Source: DATBLZ01 sp036555065
Lineage (GTDB): Bacteria > Pseudomonadota > Gammaproteobacteria > Steroidobacterales > Rariloculaceae
DNA: 13,017 bases
Assembly: GCA_036555065.1 (NCBI GenBank)
Contig: DATBLZ010000036.1
Coordinates: forward strand, 1-13,017
Reading direction: 5' to 3'
This document shows, one piece after another, positions 5,976-12,470 of this stretch (positions within the stretch are counted from its first letter, which is position 1; every line of letters starts with the position of its first letter). The notes beneath the pieces were generated by a model. It worked only from the letters and a program-made list of their open reading frames with translations. It was not told where the DNA came from and made no database searches. A program made the translations under genes and the position numbers.

Positions 5976-6446
5976 TTGTCCGCTGCGGCCGCACTGGTCG
6001 CGGCTACTGCGTCGGCGCAAGTCGCTCAGGACGATGAGCGGCCCGGCGATGAGCTCATCGATACATGGGCCGGCAATTACGACACCGATGCGTTTTTCGC
6101 ATTGCCGGGCATCCAGAGCGAGCTCGAGGCGCTGCTCGGTGCAGATCTCGGTCTCCTCTTCACGAATCTGGACGTCAAAGGCGACATCGATCTCGTCCGC
6201 GGCGCGCTCAGCGTCGCCGGCAACGCCGTGCACGGCGGCACGGAAGATGAGGCCGTCGTCTGTGTCATACCGGGGACGCTCGCAGTTCACGCAGCGATAC
6301 TCTCCGCCCGACGAATCAAGGTTTACACGCGCGGCACGGGGTACGATGCCTTGCCGCTCTGTATTAAGGATTGGATAACGCTCGTGAGCGCTGCGTACAT
6401 CGACCGTTTCGAGCAAGCGAGCTACGTGGAGGTCATACAACGATGA
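5976..6446 (+). CDS. Exported protein of unknown function with unclear start codon
   Basis: A protein of at least 156 residues. From the TTG at 5976 the product begins MSAAAALVAATASAQ, a signal-peptide core and ASA-Q cut site that lacks the usual basic N-terminus. In-frame codons just upstream (from ACG 5952 / ATC 5955) encode IRKRACHLS, which would supply that basic region. They follow a GGGGGAA purine stretch (5942-5948), but no ATG, GTG or TTG exists there and a stop lies at 5913-5915. The true start may therefore be non-standard, or a base may differ from the real genome. The mature protein has GDIDLVRGALSVAGNA, EDEAVVCVIPG, RIKVYTRG and PLCIKDWI segments. I do not recognise the family. 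Its stop overlaps the next gene's ATG (ATGA), so it heads a six-gene co-directional run of exported proteins. Confidence 0.72.
   Translation: MSAAAALVAATASAQVAQDDERPGDELIDTWAGNYDTDAFFALPGIQSELEALLGADLGLLFTNLDVKGDIDLVRGALSVAGNAVHGGTEDEAVVCVIPGTLAVHAAILSARRIKVYTRGTGYDALPLCIKDWITLVSAAYIDRFEQASYVEVIQR
6428..6433 (+). promoter_or_regulatory. Ribosome binding site (GGAGGT) for the large lipoprotein gene
   Basis: GGAGGT lies 9 nt upstream of the ATG at 6443, inside the end of the preceding gene. A second purine run, GGGGGAG (6470-6476), lies 8 nt upstream of an in-frame ATG at 6485. The two give competing starts for the same lipoprotein. Confidence 0.6.
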
Positions 6447-8524
6447 GCAACATACGGGCCGGCGCAGCCGGGGGAGTCGTCGCGATGTCGAAGCGCATGC
6501 GTTTCTGTGTCCCAGTTGTCGCGGTACTCGCGGTCGCGGGTTGCGGCGGCGGGAGTGAGAGCTCGGTCGACCCCAATCAGCCGGTCGAAGGCCGCGCTTT
6601 GCGCAAGGCGAGCGAGCTCGAAGGCGTGTGGCTCGCGCTCAACGAGGGCGCGTACCTCGGCCTCGAGTTCATGGACGACGGTCGCGCGCTCGCGACGCAT
6701 TTGGCCGCGGGACAGGTGTTCTACAACTACAGCGTTCTCGACGACGGACGGCTCGCATTGATCGGGATCAACGGCGGCGGACAAGAGGTCTACGAGTCGA
6801 AGATCGACGGCGATCGGCTCGAGCTCGAGGGTTTCATCAACTCGCAGAGGTTCATGCGGCTCGCCGACGGTCAAACGCTCGAGCAGGGCATCGAGGAGCA
6901 ATCGCGGCTCCGTGAAGCCGAATACGAGAAACGGCACGACGCGCTGACCGCGTGGCTCGGCGAGCCGGGGTTGGTCATCGCGCCGAGCACGCCGTCGCCG
7001 AACGGGCCGGCGCCGATGGCGGTTCAGTACGATGGGCAAACCGGAATGGGGCAAGCGTGGTATGACGAGGAGCCCCCGCATCTCAACCAGCTGCGCATAG
7101 CGCTCGATTCCGACCGAAACAGGCCGGTCGTGAACGTCACCTTCGGGATGCAACTGCGCCCGCCCACGACTAATCAGAGCGAAAACGGCTCGATCACGTT
7201 CGCGACGTCCGGCGACGACTTCGACAACCCGACATTGCTGGCCCAAGTGAACTACGGCGGCCAGGATCTCGAGCTCGCGCTGCGTCGTGATCGCGGACAG
7301 TACGACGCGATCATCGAGCGCTTCGACGCGGCTATGGCGCGCGAGGATGCGTTGCGCAAGCCCATCACGGACCTGCTTAAGGAAGTCGCCGTGCTCGACG
7401 GCGTGCTCGCGTCCGAGGGAGTGAACGCGAACGGGTACCGCGATCGCATCGCGCTGACGCGCGACCCGCAGACCGGCTTGTACTCGGGATCATCGGTGTG
7501 GACGAACGCCGATACGGGGCAATCGATGCAATACCCGGCGGTCTCGGCAGAGATCGCGATCATCGACGACGCGCCGATGCTGATCATCAGCAATCCCGTG
7601 TATCAGTACCAGTTGTCGGCAGATGCCGGAAAGTTGACGGGCGGCTACTTCCGCCAGGGATTCAACCAGGGGTATGCAGCCGAGTTCACGATCGTGCGCG
7701 CGACGGACGCGGCGACGCTCGCGCGTGAAAATCAAGCGCAACGCGCCGCTTTACTCGAGATCGACGCCTCGCGCCAGTATGTCGGCTTCGTCAACAACGC
7801 CCCGAGCTTCGACTACGGCCAAGTGCCAGTTGCCGTGCTGACGATAACGCCGCAAGCGAACGAGACATTCACGGCCATGGTCCGATTCCCGGGGAATCGG
7901 CTCACGGAGCGAATGACGGGTCGCATCGTCGATACGCTCGATGCGGGCCCGCTGCTCGAGCTGTCGTACGTGAGCCTCGAGGCCGACGAAGGCGGCGTCA
8001 ACCCGGCCCAGTTGGGCCCGATCCGCGGCCAGGTATGGACGCTCGATGTGGGTGAGCCCGTCGACGGCAGGCGCACGCTCGTAGGCTCCGCCACGAATCT
8101 CGGTCCGCTCGAGTTCCACGAGATGACGGCCGCATGGCGCGCCGCGCAAATGCGCGCTTTCACCGAGGCGCTGACGGCGGGCGTCGACTTTCGCTCGAAA
8201 ATCCCCGACGACGCGCAGACCGTGCTGCGACTCAAGCTCGATCCGGCGACAATGCAAATCAGCGGCCAAATGGTTGCCCCGACGGGGCAAAACCGCGGGT
8301 ACGACGGCACGCCTTACAACGGCGAGCTCCTCACCGAAACAGTCGATGGACTTCCGCTCGTGACGGTGAGCGCGCTGCGGCCCGAGGATGGCTTTTTCCC
8401 GCTGAACGTGCGCTTGTCGTGGGTCGGCATTCAAGTGCCGGAAGGATTATTGTTGACGGGCATACTCGACAACGTGCGCGCGCGGAGCAGGTACCAGAGC
8501 GAGTACATCGCGCCGGCCAAGTAA
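6443..8524 (+). CDS. Large outer-membrane-type lipoprotein, unknown function
   Basis: A 693-residue lipoprotein, or 679 residues if translated from ATG 6485. The lipobox VAGC (Cys34) follows a hydrophobic core, CVPVVAVLAV; Gly at +2 and +3 suggests sorting to the outer membrane. The mature N-terminal part (about 50-135) is a beta-rich module: LEGVWLALNEG, DDGRALATHL, YNYSVLDDGRLALIGINGGG, DRLELEG. A helical charged segment follows (about 137-160). Three or more beta-rich repeats with RIALTRDPQTGLYSGS-like strands then run to the C-terminus. I do not recognise the family. Start 6443 was chosen for its GGAGGT and the ATGA overlap; start 6485 gives a more compact 20-residue signal peptide and has its own GGGGGAG. 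The next gene encodes a smaller lipoprotein with a similar-looking first domain. Confidence 0.85.
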   Translation: MSNIRAGAAGGVVAMSKRMRFCVPVVAVLAVAGCGGGSESSVDPNQPVEGRALRKASELEGVWLALNEGAYLGLEFMDDGRALATHLAAGQVFYNYSVLDDGRLALIGINGGGQEVYESKIDGDRLELEGFINSQRFMRLADGQTLEQGIEEQSRLREAEYEKRHDALTAWLGEPGLVIAPSTPSPNGPAPMAVQYDGQTGMGQAWYDEEPPHLNQLRIALDSDRNRPVVNVTFGMQLRPPTTNQSENGSITFATSGDDFDNPTLLAQVNYGGQDLELALRRDRGQYDAIIERFDAAMAREDALRKPITDLLKEVAVLDGVLASEGVNANGYRDRIALTRDPQTGLYSGSSVWTNADTGQSMQYPAVSAEIAIIDDAPMLIISNPVYQYQLSADAGKLTGGYFRQGFNQGYAAEFTIVRATDAATLARENQAQRAALLEIDASRQYVGFVNNAPSFDYGQVPVAVLTITPQANETFTAMVRFPGNRLTERMTGRIVDTLDAGPLLELSYVSLEADEGGVNPAQLGPIRGQVWTLDVGEPVDGRRTLVGSATNLGPLEFHEMTAAWRAAQMRAFTEALTAGVDFRSKIPDDAQTVLRLKLDPATMQISGQMVAPTGQNRGYDGTPYNGELLTETVDGLPLVTVSALRPEDGFFPLNVRLSWVGIQVPEGLLLTGILDNVRARSRYQSEYIAPAK

Positions 8525-8555
8525 CAGAACACAAACGATGAGAGGAGAAAGCATT

Positions 8556-8885
8556 ATGCGAAACGGTATCAATTGGATTCAGCGCGCGGGCGCTATGGGA
8601 ATGGTAGCGCTCTACGCCCTGTTGCTCGGCGCCTGCGGCGGCGGCGTCGAGGGGAGCTATTTCTACGGCGAGGGTGACGACGGCATCACGCTCGAGCTTC
8701 GCGGCGGCGACGTTGCCGTGATTTCGATCAGCGGCCTCGGGAGCGAGGTCGAAGGCAAGTACAGCGTCGATGGGAACACCGTCACGGTCACGATGCCGGG
8801 CGGCGATATCGACATATTCTCGATCCAGGACGGCAACCTCACGACGCGCGCCTTCGGCGAGGACATGGTCTTCGAGAAACAGTAG
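8556..8885 (+). CDS. Small lipoprotein with beta-rich domain, unknown function
   Basis: A 109-residue lipoprotein. Residues 1-27 are a type II signal peptide ending in the lipobox LGAC (Cys27), followed by GGG, which suggests outer-membrane sorting. The mature part is a single beta domain of about 78 residues: VEGSYFYGEGDDGITLEL, DVAVISISGLG, VEGKYSVDGNTVTVTMPGG, IFSIQDGNL and a closing EDMVFEKQ strand. The pattern resembles small lipocalin-like 'EG-x-Y ... GNTV ... dg-x-L' domains; this is a fold guess. GAGGAGA (8541-8547) precedes the ATG at 8556, which is preferred over ATG 8538 because the latter adds residues before the signal peptide and lacks a purine run. It starts 31 nt after the large lipoprotein gene and is probably co-transcribed with it. 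Confidence 0.85.
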   Translation: MRNGINWIQRAGAMGMVALYALLLGACGGGVEGSYFYGEGDDGITLELRGGDVAVISISGLGSEVEGKYSVDGNTVTVTMPGGDIDIFSIQDGNLTTRAFGEDMVFEKQ

Positions 8886-8889
8886 ATGA

Positions 8890-8907
8890 CGCGGGCGTTG
8901 GCCCGCG
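8890..8907 (+). terminator. GC-rich hairpin between the small lipoprotein and DUF6152-fusion genes
   Basis: CGCGGGC-GTTG-GCCCGCG is a perfect 7-bp stem with a 4-nt loop, 4 nt after the stop at 8885. No T-run follows, so it is more likely an attenuating or RNA-stabilising hairpin than a complete intrinsic terminator. A new promoter before the gene at 8939 cannot be excluded. Confidence 0.35.
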
Positions 8908-8938
8908 ATTCGCGCTATCCTGACGTGGGAGATACACC

Positions 8939-10024
8939 ATGTTGCGATGCGCATTGAGCGGCGTGGCTGCGTTTGCGGCCGTCATGGCCGCAGCGCCGGC
9001 TGCGGCGCACCATTCGGTCGCTGCCGAGTTCGATACCTCGCTTCAGGGCGAGCTCGAAGGCGATATCACGCAGGTTTGGTTCACCAATCCGCACGTTCGC
9101 TATCGACTGACCGTTCCGAAGTCCGACGGCACGACCGAGGACTGGGAGCTTCAGGCGGGCAACGTAACGACGCTGTTGCGCCAAAACTGGAGCGCCGATT
9201 CGCTCAAGGTGGGCGACCACATCACGGTCGCGGGCGACTTGGGCCGCGCGGGCGCGAAGAAGGTTCGCATTCGCGAAATCGCGTTCGCGGACGGCCGCGT
9301 GCTGCCGCAGCGCGGCGGCCCGCAGACCGATCGGAACACGATCTATGCGAGCGCCGACAAGGATTACACCTACAGCACACGCCATGAGCCGTACCCGATC
9401 GACATCACGGGCGCGTGGCGCAACGACTACAAGTGGCACGTCACCGTCGACGACTTGGAGCCGAAGCCGACGCCGTTCACGGCCGAAGGCCGGCAGATAT
9501 TCGCGGCCACCGAGCCGTGGCACGACTATGCGCTGCGCTGCATGGCGATGGGCCTGCCGCGCGTGTTCGGCGCGCCGTACAACATGGCCATAACCGATGC
9601 CGGCAGCCACTACCTCATGCTCTACCTCGAGCACAACACGCCGCGCCGCGTCTGGATGGATGGCCGCACGGCCCCGCCTACGACTCCCGCGACGCCGATG
9701 GGGTTCTCGGTCGGCCATTGGGAGGGCGATGAGCTCGTCGTCGAGACGACGCACTTGATGGCGGGCTGGCTCGACGGCTCGGGGTTGCCGATGCAGGGCG
9801 GGGGCACGCGCATCGTCGAGCGCTATGTGTTCAGCGACGATCGCCTTTCCGTTGCGCGCACGATGACGATCTACGATCCCTACTACACAGCGCCGCTCGT
9901 GCGGCAGAGATTCTCGGCGCGCGGCGACGACCTCGATCTCACGGAGCAGGCGCCGTGCGATCCCGACAGCTATTACCGTGATCTCGAGGCGAGCGGGCGC
10001 TTAGAGGAGCATCTCAACCGCTGA
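8939..10024 (+). CDS. Exported DUF6152-GHWEG fusion protein
   Basis: A 361-residue periplasmic protein made of two parts. Residues 1-23 are a signal peptide with an AAA-HH cut site, leaving His24-His25 at the mature N-terminus. Residues 24 to about 123 are a DUF6152 domain: HHSVAAEFD, TNPHVRY (Asn50-Pro51-His52), TLLRQNW, VGDHITVAGDLGR, IREIAFADGR. After a linker, residues about 155-361 are the second domain, with ALRC (Cys201), LPRVFGAPY, SVGHWEGD (259-264), LVVET, TIYDPYY and APCDPDS (Cys340). The first part closely parallels the protein at 1055-1480, and the second parallels the C-terminal half of the protein at 27-1058. This gene is therefore a natural fusion of what are two overlapping genes in the left operon. 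GGGAGA (8927-8932) lies 6 nt before the ATG. Function is unknown. Confidence 0.92.
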   Translation: MLRCALSGVAAFAAVMAAAPAAAHHSVAAEFDTSLQGELEGDITQVWFTNPHVRYRLTVPKSDGTTEDWELQAGNVTTLLRQNWSADSLKVGDHITVAGDLGRAGAKKVRIREIAFADGRVLPQRGGPQTDRNTIYASADKDYTYSTRHEPYPIDITGAWRNDYKWHVTVDDLEPKPTPFTAEGRQIFAATEPWHDYALRCMAMGLPRVFGAPYNMAITDAGSHYLMLYLEHNTPRRVWMDGRTAPPTTPATPMGFSVGHWEGDELVVETTHLMAGWLDGSGLPMQGGGTRIVERYVFSDDRLSVARTMTIYDPYYTAPLVRQRFSARGDDLDLTEQAPCDPDSYYRDLEASGRLEEHLNR

Positions 10025-10037
10025 GCTCGGTGAATCC

Positions 10038-10448
10038 ATGATCAGGCAGGTTTTTTTCGGCGCCGGCATTGTTGTCGCCGTGAGCGTTATCGTCTGGCAA
10101 ATCGTCGGAGGGCGATTCGCGGGTGGGGGCGGGGCGCATGAAGCCGCCGCGACTTCCGCAGGGCCGGTCCGTGCCCCCGCGTTCCGCGTCACCGACGAGC
10201 TCATCGAGGACGGTTGGGTCGATGCGACGCGCGCGGCAGGCGCGGATCAAAAGCCGCTCGAGCATTCAGCGAATTCGATTTGCTTTCTGACCAAGATCGA
10301 GATCAAAGGCATCCAAAGTCCCGAAGATGCGAATTCGTGCACGATCGGCATCGACGAGTTCACGGGCTATTGGCAGGTCACGGCTGAAGTCGCCGAGGGC
10401 GGACACTCCGCCGTGCGCTGCAACGCGCGCTGTCTCGTTTGGGAATAG
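10038..10448 (+). CDS. Membrane-anchored protein with four-cysteine C-terminal domain, unknown function
   Basis: A 136-residue protein. Residues about 5-24 (VFFGAGIVVAVSVIVWQI) form an N-terminal membrane anchor or uncleaved signal. A low-complexity Gly/Ala linker (about 25-47) follows, then a compact domain of about 80 residues. That domain holds Cys82 (SICFLTKIEIKG), Cys101 (SCTIGID), a GYWQVTAEV strand and a final CNARC pair (Cys128, Cys132). The pattern 'CFLT-x-I...W...A-x-C' resembles short beta-sandwich repeats in other secreted bacterial proteins, but I cannot name a family. Four extracytoplasmic cysteines suggest two disulfides or a metal site (inference). The gene begins 13 nt after the DUF6152 fusion and ends 10 nt before the next DUF6152 gene. 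No strong Shine-Dalgarno is visible. Confidence 0.8.
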   Translation: MIRQVFFGAGIVVAVSVIVWQIVGGRFAGGGGAHEAAATSAGPVRAPAFRVTDELIEDGWVDATRAAGADQKPLEHSANSICFLTKIEIKGIQSPEDANSCTIGIDEFTGYWQVTAEVAEGGHSAVRCNARCLVWE

Positions 10449-10458
10449 GGATCGCCGC

Positions 10459-11046
10459 ATGCAAGCCCATGCTTCGGCTGCTTCCCGCTTCGGCGCGAAT
10501 GCGCTTGCCGCTGCGCTCACGCTGTCCGCGTCGCTTGCGACGGCGCACCACAACAGCCAAGCCGAGTTCGGGCCCTTCGGGGGACCGACGATTTATGTCG
10601 AAGGCAAGATCGTCGATATCCACTGGGGCAATCCGCACATCAGCATGGACATCGAGATCACGGGCGGTGCGCTTCCTGCAGGTGAAAAATGGCGGCTCGT
10701 GAGCCACCCGATCCGGATCATGGAGGAATACGGGTTTCAAAGCTCGGATTTCGCCGTCGGTGACACGGTCAAGCTCCACACGTGGACGCACGTGCGCAAG
10801 CAGCCGCTCATGTGGCCGCGCGCGATTCAGATCAACGACGGCCCGATGCGCTCGAATCTACGCTTCACCGACATGATCGATATCGCCAACGGCACGTTCG
10901 AGTCGCTGAATATCCAGGCGCCGCTGAATCTCAACGGCTCGCCGCCGCAACGCGCCGGCCCCGAAACCGTCGCGAAGCTCAAGGAGATGGGTTTGATCGA
11001 CGCGAACGGGCTCATGATCTGGCCACCGCCCGGCCGCACCGATTAG
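10459..11046 (+). CDS. DUF6152 family exported protein, diverged copy
   Basis: A 195-residue exported protein. The signal peptide ends at ATA-HH, leaving His30-His31 at the mature N-terminus, as in the other two DUF6152 proteins here. HNSQAEFGPFG, VEGKIVDIHWGNPHIS (Asn58-Pro59-His60), EKWRL and VGDTVKLHT strands identify the family. It is more diverged than the other two copies: the LLR-x-x-W segment reads IMEEYGF. It also carries an extra C-terminal region of about 60 residues (from about 132) with TDMIDIANGTFES and a Pro-rich end. It lacks the GHWEG domain. AGGG (10447-10450) lies 8 nt before the ATG at 10459; upstream in-frame ATGs fall inside the preceding gene. It is the last gene of the plus-strand run and converges on the SpoVR gene across a 50-base gap containing a REP element. 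Confidence 0.88.
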   Translation: MQAHASAASRFGANALAAALTLSASLATAHHNSQAEFGPFGGPTIYVEGKIVDIHWGNPHISMDIEITGGALPAGEKWRLVSHPIRIMEEYGFQSSDFAVGDTVKLHTWTHVRKQPLMWPRAIQINDGPMRSNLRFTDMIDIANGTFESLNIQAPLNLNGSPPQRAGPETVAKLKEMGLIDANGLMIWPPPGRTD

Positions 11047-11067
11047 CGTGCCGCGAGCTCCAGCTAT

Positions 11068-11091
11068 TCGCGGCTAAAGCCGCTCCAACAA
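11068..11091 (-). repeat. REP-like element, copy 3
   Basis: A 24-base element matching copies 1 and 2 except for one base (CTCCAACAA instead of CTCCCACAA), in the same orientation. It lies in the 50-base gap between the convergent DUF6152 and SpoVR genes, where its GCGGC-TAAA-GCCGC hairpin could block read-through in both directions. No other terminator is visible in the gap. Confidence 0.82.
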
Positions 11092-11096
11092 TCACG

Positions 11097-12467
11097 TCAG
11101 TTGCCGCGCGAGATCGTCTTCGTGTTGCCTTCCTCGTCGATCGTCTCGAGCTTGACGGGCCGGCGCCAGACGCGGTGGATGTAGTCGAGCACGCGCTCGG
11201 CGCGGCCCAAGTCTAGACCGCGGGCGTCGGTCTTGTGCTCGTGGACGAGCTCGAGCGAGCCATCCACCGAGACGTGCTTCGCGAAAACGGCGGGTGCGCC
11301 GAAGTTGTATTTCGGTGCCACGAGCGCGTCGCGGAGCGCATCGATGTCCGCTTCGGCGATCTTGATCGTACCGTCTTTCTCGCCCGCGTACTTGAAGAGC
11401 TCCAGGTCCTCGGCGAGCTCCTCGGTCAAATAATTGCGCACGAAGCCGAAGTCGTCTTCCTCGGCACGCACCGCGAATGCGCGCTTAAGGCCGTGCTCCG
11501 CGACGATTCGCTCCCAGATCGAGAAACCGAGGTGATAGGGATTCACCGCGAGCGCGCGCTGCTCCTCGGCCGCATAGGGGCGCACGACGTCCGAGTGCGT
11601 CTTGACCATGTCGAGGTAGTCGCTCTGCGGCAGGAAATCGGCTTCGCGCAAGAGGCGTGCATGCCAGAACGACGCCCAGCCCTCGTTCATGATCTGGCAC
11701 GCGAACACGGGATAGAAATAGAACGATTCCTCGCGCACGGCGCCGAAAATGTCGCGCTCCCAGTCCTCGAGCTCCGGCGCGTAGTGCGCGATGAACCAAA
11801 GCAGGTCGCGCTCAGGCGACGGCGGCACTTGCGCGCGCTGCTTCTCGAGCGAGCGACCGTGCGCCGCCTCTTGGCCCGGGAGGTCGCCGAAGCGCTGTTG
11901 GAACGCGTCGTCGGCGAGCGGGTTTATGTGCTCAGGGACGTAGGTCGGATAGGGCTCGCGGCGCAGATGCTTGAAGACGTCGATATGCGCCTCGAGCGCG
12001 AGCGCGGCATCGAGAATCGCTTCGACGCGCTGCTCGCCGTGCGCTTCGATCGCTTCGCCGATTTGGCGGGCATGCGCCGCGGCCTGGTCGACGATGCGAA
12101 AGCCGACTTGCTCTTGGCTCGTCCTGAAGAGCGAATTGTTTTTCGCGAAATCGGCATGTCCGAGCACGTGCGCCGTGACGAGTGTGTTCTCTTGCAATGA
12201 GTTGTTGCGCGCGAGGTAGGCGCGTCCCGGGTTACCGGGGAATACGACCTCGAACAGCCGCGAATGACCCATGCGGTGCTGGATGAGGTTGTAGATGTAG
12301 CGCACGCCGAATGACCAGTGCGGCATGCGCACGGGCAGGCCGTAAACCGCAACCTCCATCATGAAGCTCGGCGGAACTTCCTCGAACTGGACGGGGTAGT
12401 AATCGAGGCCTTGGTCGTGCGCCAAGGCTTCGAGCCGCGTCGCGTAGTTGTGAAGCGTTTCGGTCAC
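11097..12467 (-). CDS. SpoVR family protein (YcgB-like)
   Basis: A 456-residue cytoplasmic protein of the SpoVR family. Signature segments are LDYYPVQFE, MPHWSFG (48-54), TAHVLGHADFAKNNSLF (98-114), PPSPERDLLWF, ESFYFYPVFACQIMNEGWAS (247-266) followed by FWH, and NPYHLGFSIWE. The length fits the Bacillus SpoVR type (about 460) better than E. coli YcgB (about 510). The biochemical role is unknown. In Bacillus it affects spore cortex formation; in non-sporing proteobacteria it travels with a DUF444 protein and the PrkA kinase and is linked to stationary-phase and starvation responses. The GTG start at 12467 lies 3 nt after the stop of the DUF444 gene, so the two are co-transcribed and probably coupled. 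No strong Shine-Dalgarno is visible. Confidence 0.95.
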   Translation of the reverse strand: MTETLHNYATRLEALAHDQGLDYYPVQFEEVPPSFMMEVAVYGLPVRMPHWSFGVRYIYNLIQHRMGHSRLFEVVFPGNPGRAYLARNNSLQENTLVTAHVLGHADFAKNNSLFRTSQEQVGFRIVDQAAAHARQIGEAIEAHGEQRVEAILDAALALEAHIDVFKHLRREPYPTYVPEHINPLADDAFQQRFGDLPGQEAAHGRSLEKQRAQVPPSPERDLLWFIAHYAPELEDWERDIFGAVREESFYFYPVFACQIMNEGWASFWHARLLREADFLPQSDYLDMVKTHSDVVRPYAAEEQRALAVNPYHLGFSIWERIVAEHGLKRAFAVRAEEDDFGFVRNYLTEELAEDLELFKYAGEKDGTIKIAEADIDALRDALVAPKYNFGAPAVFAKHVSVDGSLELVHEHKTDARGLDLGRAERVLDYIHRVWRRPVKLETIDEEGNTKTISRGN

Positions 12468-12470
12468 GGT

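Noticed and set aside
6422..9754. Several minus-strand open frames of 165-279 codons (6422-7246, 7751-8434, 8915-9754)
   Set aside because: They are antisense to the lipoprotein and DUF6152-fusion genes, are His/Arg-rich and lack recognisable motifs or ribosome-binding sites.
11235..12200. Long plus-strand open frame (321 codons) opposite the SpoVR gene
   Set aside because: SpoVR motifs on the minus strand are unambiguous; the plus frame is a mirror of high third-position GC.
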